A stretch of DNA of 64,000 nucleotides. It comes from Pseudomonas lini. GTDB lineage: Bacteria > Pseudomonadota > Gammaproteobacteria > Pseudomonadales > Pseudomonadaceae. This document shows, piece by piece, positions 63,264 to 64,000 of the stretch. The translations under genes were made by a program, and so were the position numbers. The DNA lies in the NCBI RefSeq assembly GCF_001042905.1, contig NZ_JYLB01000007.1, forward strand, positions 248,001 through 312,000, given 5' to 3'. Every line of letters starts with the position of its first letter. Positions within the stretch are counted from its first letter, which is position 1. The notes beneath the pieces were generated by a model that had not been told where the DNA came from, did not search any database, and was given only the letters and a program-made list of their open reading frames with translations.

Positions 63264-64000
63264 ATGCTGATCAAAGTCCCCAAAGCGTCTGACTGTCATG
63301 AGTCGGACGTCACGCCTGAATCCCTCTACCTTTCTCGTCGCAGTGTATTAGGTGCCGCCGTTGCCGGTTTGGCGGTGAGCAGTCTGCCGCGTTGGGCGAG
63401 TGCTGACGATGTTGCGCGTTATGCTGATGTAGAGCCTGGCAAGGCGCCCTCCTGGTTTGCCGAAAAGCTTCCTTCTACCAAATGGGGGGCGGTCAACGTC
63501 AAAGACGAGGCGATCACACCTTTCAAGGATGCGACCCACTACAACAATTTCTATGAGTTCGGTACCGATAAAGGTGATCCCGCGGCCAACGCCGGTGCGC
63601 TGAAAACCGAACCGTGGAGCGTGGTAGTGGACGGGGAGGTGGGTAAGCCGGGGCGGTATGCGCTGGAAGACTTCATGAAGCCTTATCAACTGGAAGAGCG
63701 CATCTATCGTCTTCGCTGTGTGGAAGCCTGGTCGATGGTCATTCCGTGGATCGGTTTTCCTGTTTCGGCGTTGCTCAAGGAGGTCGAGCCGACGTCCAAA
63801 GCCAAGTTCATTCGCTTCGAAACCTTGCAGGATCCCAAGAGTATGCCCGGGCAGCGTTCCGGTTTTGCCCTGATCGACTGGCCTTATGTAGAAGGGCTGC
63901 GTCTGGATGAGGCGATGAATCCGTTGGCGATTCTTGCTGTGGGCATGTACGGGCGTGAGTTGCCGAATCAGAACGGTGCGCCGCTGCGTCTGGTGGTGCC
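63264..64000 (+). CDS. msrP: Periplasmic methionine sulfoxide reductase MsrP, catalytic subunit (partial)
   Basis: The first ~245 codons are present; the gene runs off the right edge. A Tat signal has LSRRSVLGAAVAGLAVSSLP (about 24-43). The molybdopterin domain (Oxidored_molyb) has RLRCVEAWSMVIPW, with the Cys that ligates molybdenum. It repairs oxidised methionines in periplasmic proteins with electrons from the heme membrane partner MsrQ, which would be downstream outside the window. Start ATG chosen at 63264. Confidence 0.93.
   Translation, partial: MLIKVPKASDCHESDVTPESLYLSRRSVLGAAVAGLAVSSLPRWASADDVARYADVEPGKAPSWFAEKLPSTKWGAVNVKDEAITPFKDATHYNNFYEFGTDKGDPAANAGALKTEPWSVVVDGEVGKPGRYALEDFMKPYQLEERIYRLRCVEAWSMVIPWIGFPVSALLKEVEPTSKAKFIRFETLQDPKSMPGQRSGFALIDWPYVEGLRLDEAMNPLAILAVGMYGRELPNQNGAPLRLVV

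Overview
The window is chromosomal DNA of a Pseudomonas, most likely the P. fluorescens complex. The evidence is GC-rich coding sequence, gene order that I recall as matching P. aeruginosa in two blocks (bamD-rluD-pgeF-clpB ... pilBCD-coaE-yacG, and acs-pgi-panDCB-folK-pcnB-crcZ-cbrB-cbrA ... phu-prrF-mrcB-ilv-pssA-msrP), and many GCGGGCTTGCTCGCGAA-type REP/REPIN repeats. I see no prophage, insertion sequence, CRISPR array or rRNA gene. Identifications rest on reading translations and motifs; no database search was run.

Layout. 1-4962: bamD (cut by the left edge), rluD, pgeF, and clpB with a heat-shock-type promoter. 5093-5664: four tRNA genes (Asn, Pro, Lys, Pro). 5681-9032: a small secreted protein with an EGKCGEGKCG motif and two EF-hands, type II NADH dehydrogenase, a 268-bp structured repeat, a DUF3094 and a DUF1780 protein. 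9142-13470: a leftward set of PPK2 polyphosphate kinase, SulP transporter, AI-2E family permease and a small K+ channel. 13749-17602: a benzoate-type uptake set (MFS permease, BenE, OprD-family porin) with no catabolic genes beside it. 17613-25012: small secreted proteins, an orphan CbiM-like permease, yacG-coaE-pilD-pilC-pilB, divergent pilA, and a BON-domain gene behind a probable sigma-54 promoter. 25265-33666: DUF2845, an AsmA-like DUF748 protein, an rRNA methyltransferase-like protein, acs and pgi. 33896-38380: panD, panC-panB, folK-pcnB. 38655-43794: CrcZ sRNA, cbrB, cbrA and the small cbrX. 43872-47636: gluQ, dksA, an aminotransferase, sfsA. 47633-52801: a Rieske protein, phuTUVW heme uptake, a single PrrF sRNA, a TfoX-C protein and a pentapeptide-repeat protein. 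52893-58511: a kinase fusion, PBP1b (mrcB) with its lipoprotein partner lpoP, a YqcC-like protein and a DUF4124 protein. 58913-64000: ilvI-ilvH-ilvC, pssA and msrP (cut by the right edge).

How the parts work together. Carbon-source hierarchy is the strongest theme. CbrA/CbrB should drive CrcZ through the sigma-54 promoter and TGTTAC/GTAACA sites seen here, and CrcZ carries about six A-rich motifs that sequester Hfq/Crc. The same type of motif lies at the ribosome-binding sites of the benzoate permease, the porin and acs, so regulator and probable targets share this window. Iron is a second theme: a Fur-type box precedes phuT, and another precedes prrF, which reads convergently toward phuW. 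The rest is core metabolism and envelope biogenesis.

Most worth a second look: the EGKCG/EF-hand protein (a possible bufferin-type RiPP precursor without its usual modifying enzymes), the three-way-junction repeat at 7792-8059, the sigma-54/palindrome arrangement before the BON gene, the benzoate transport set without catabolic genes, and the ilvI leader.
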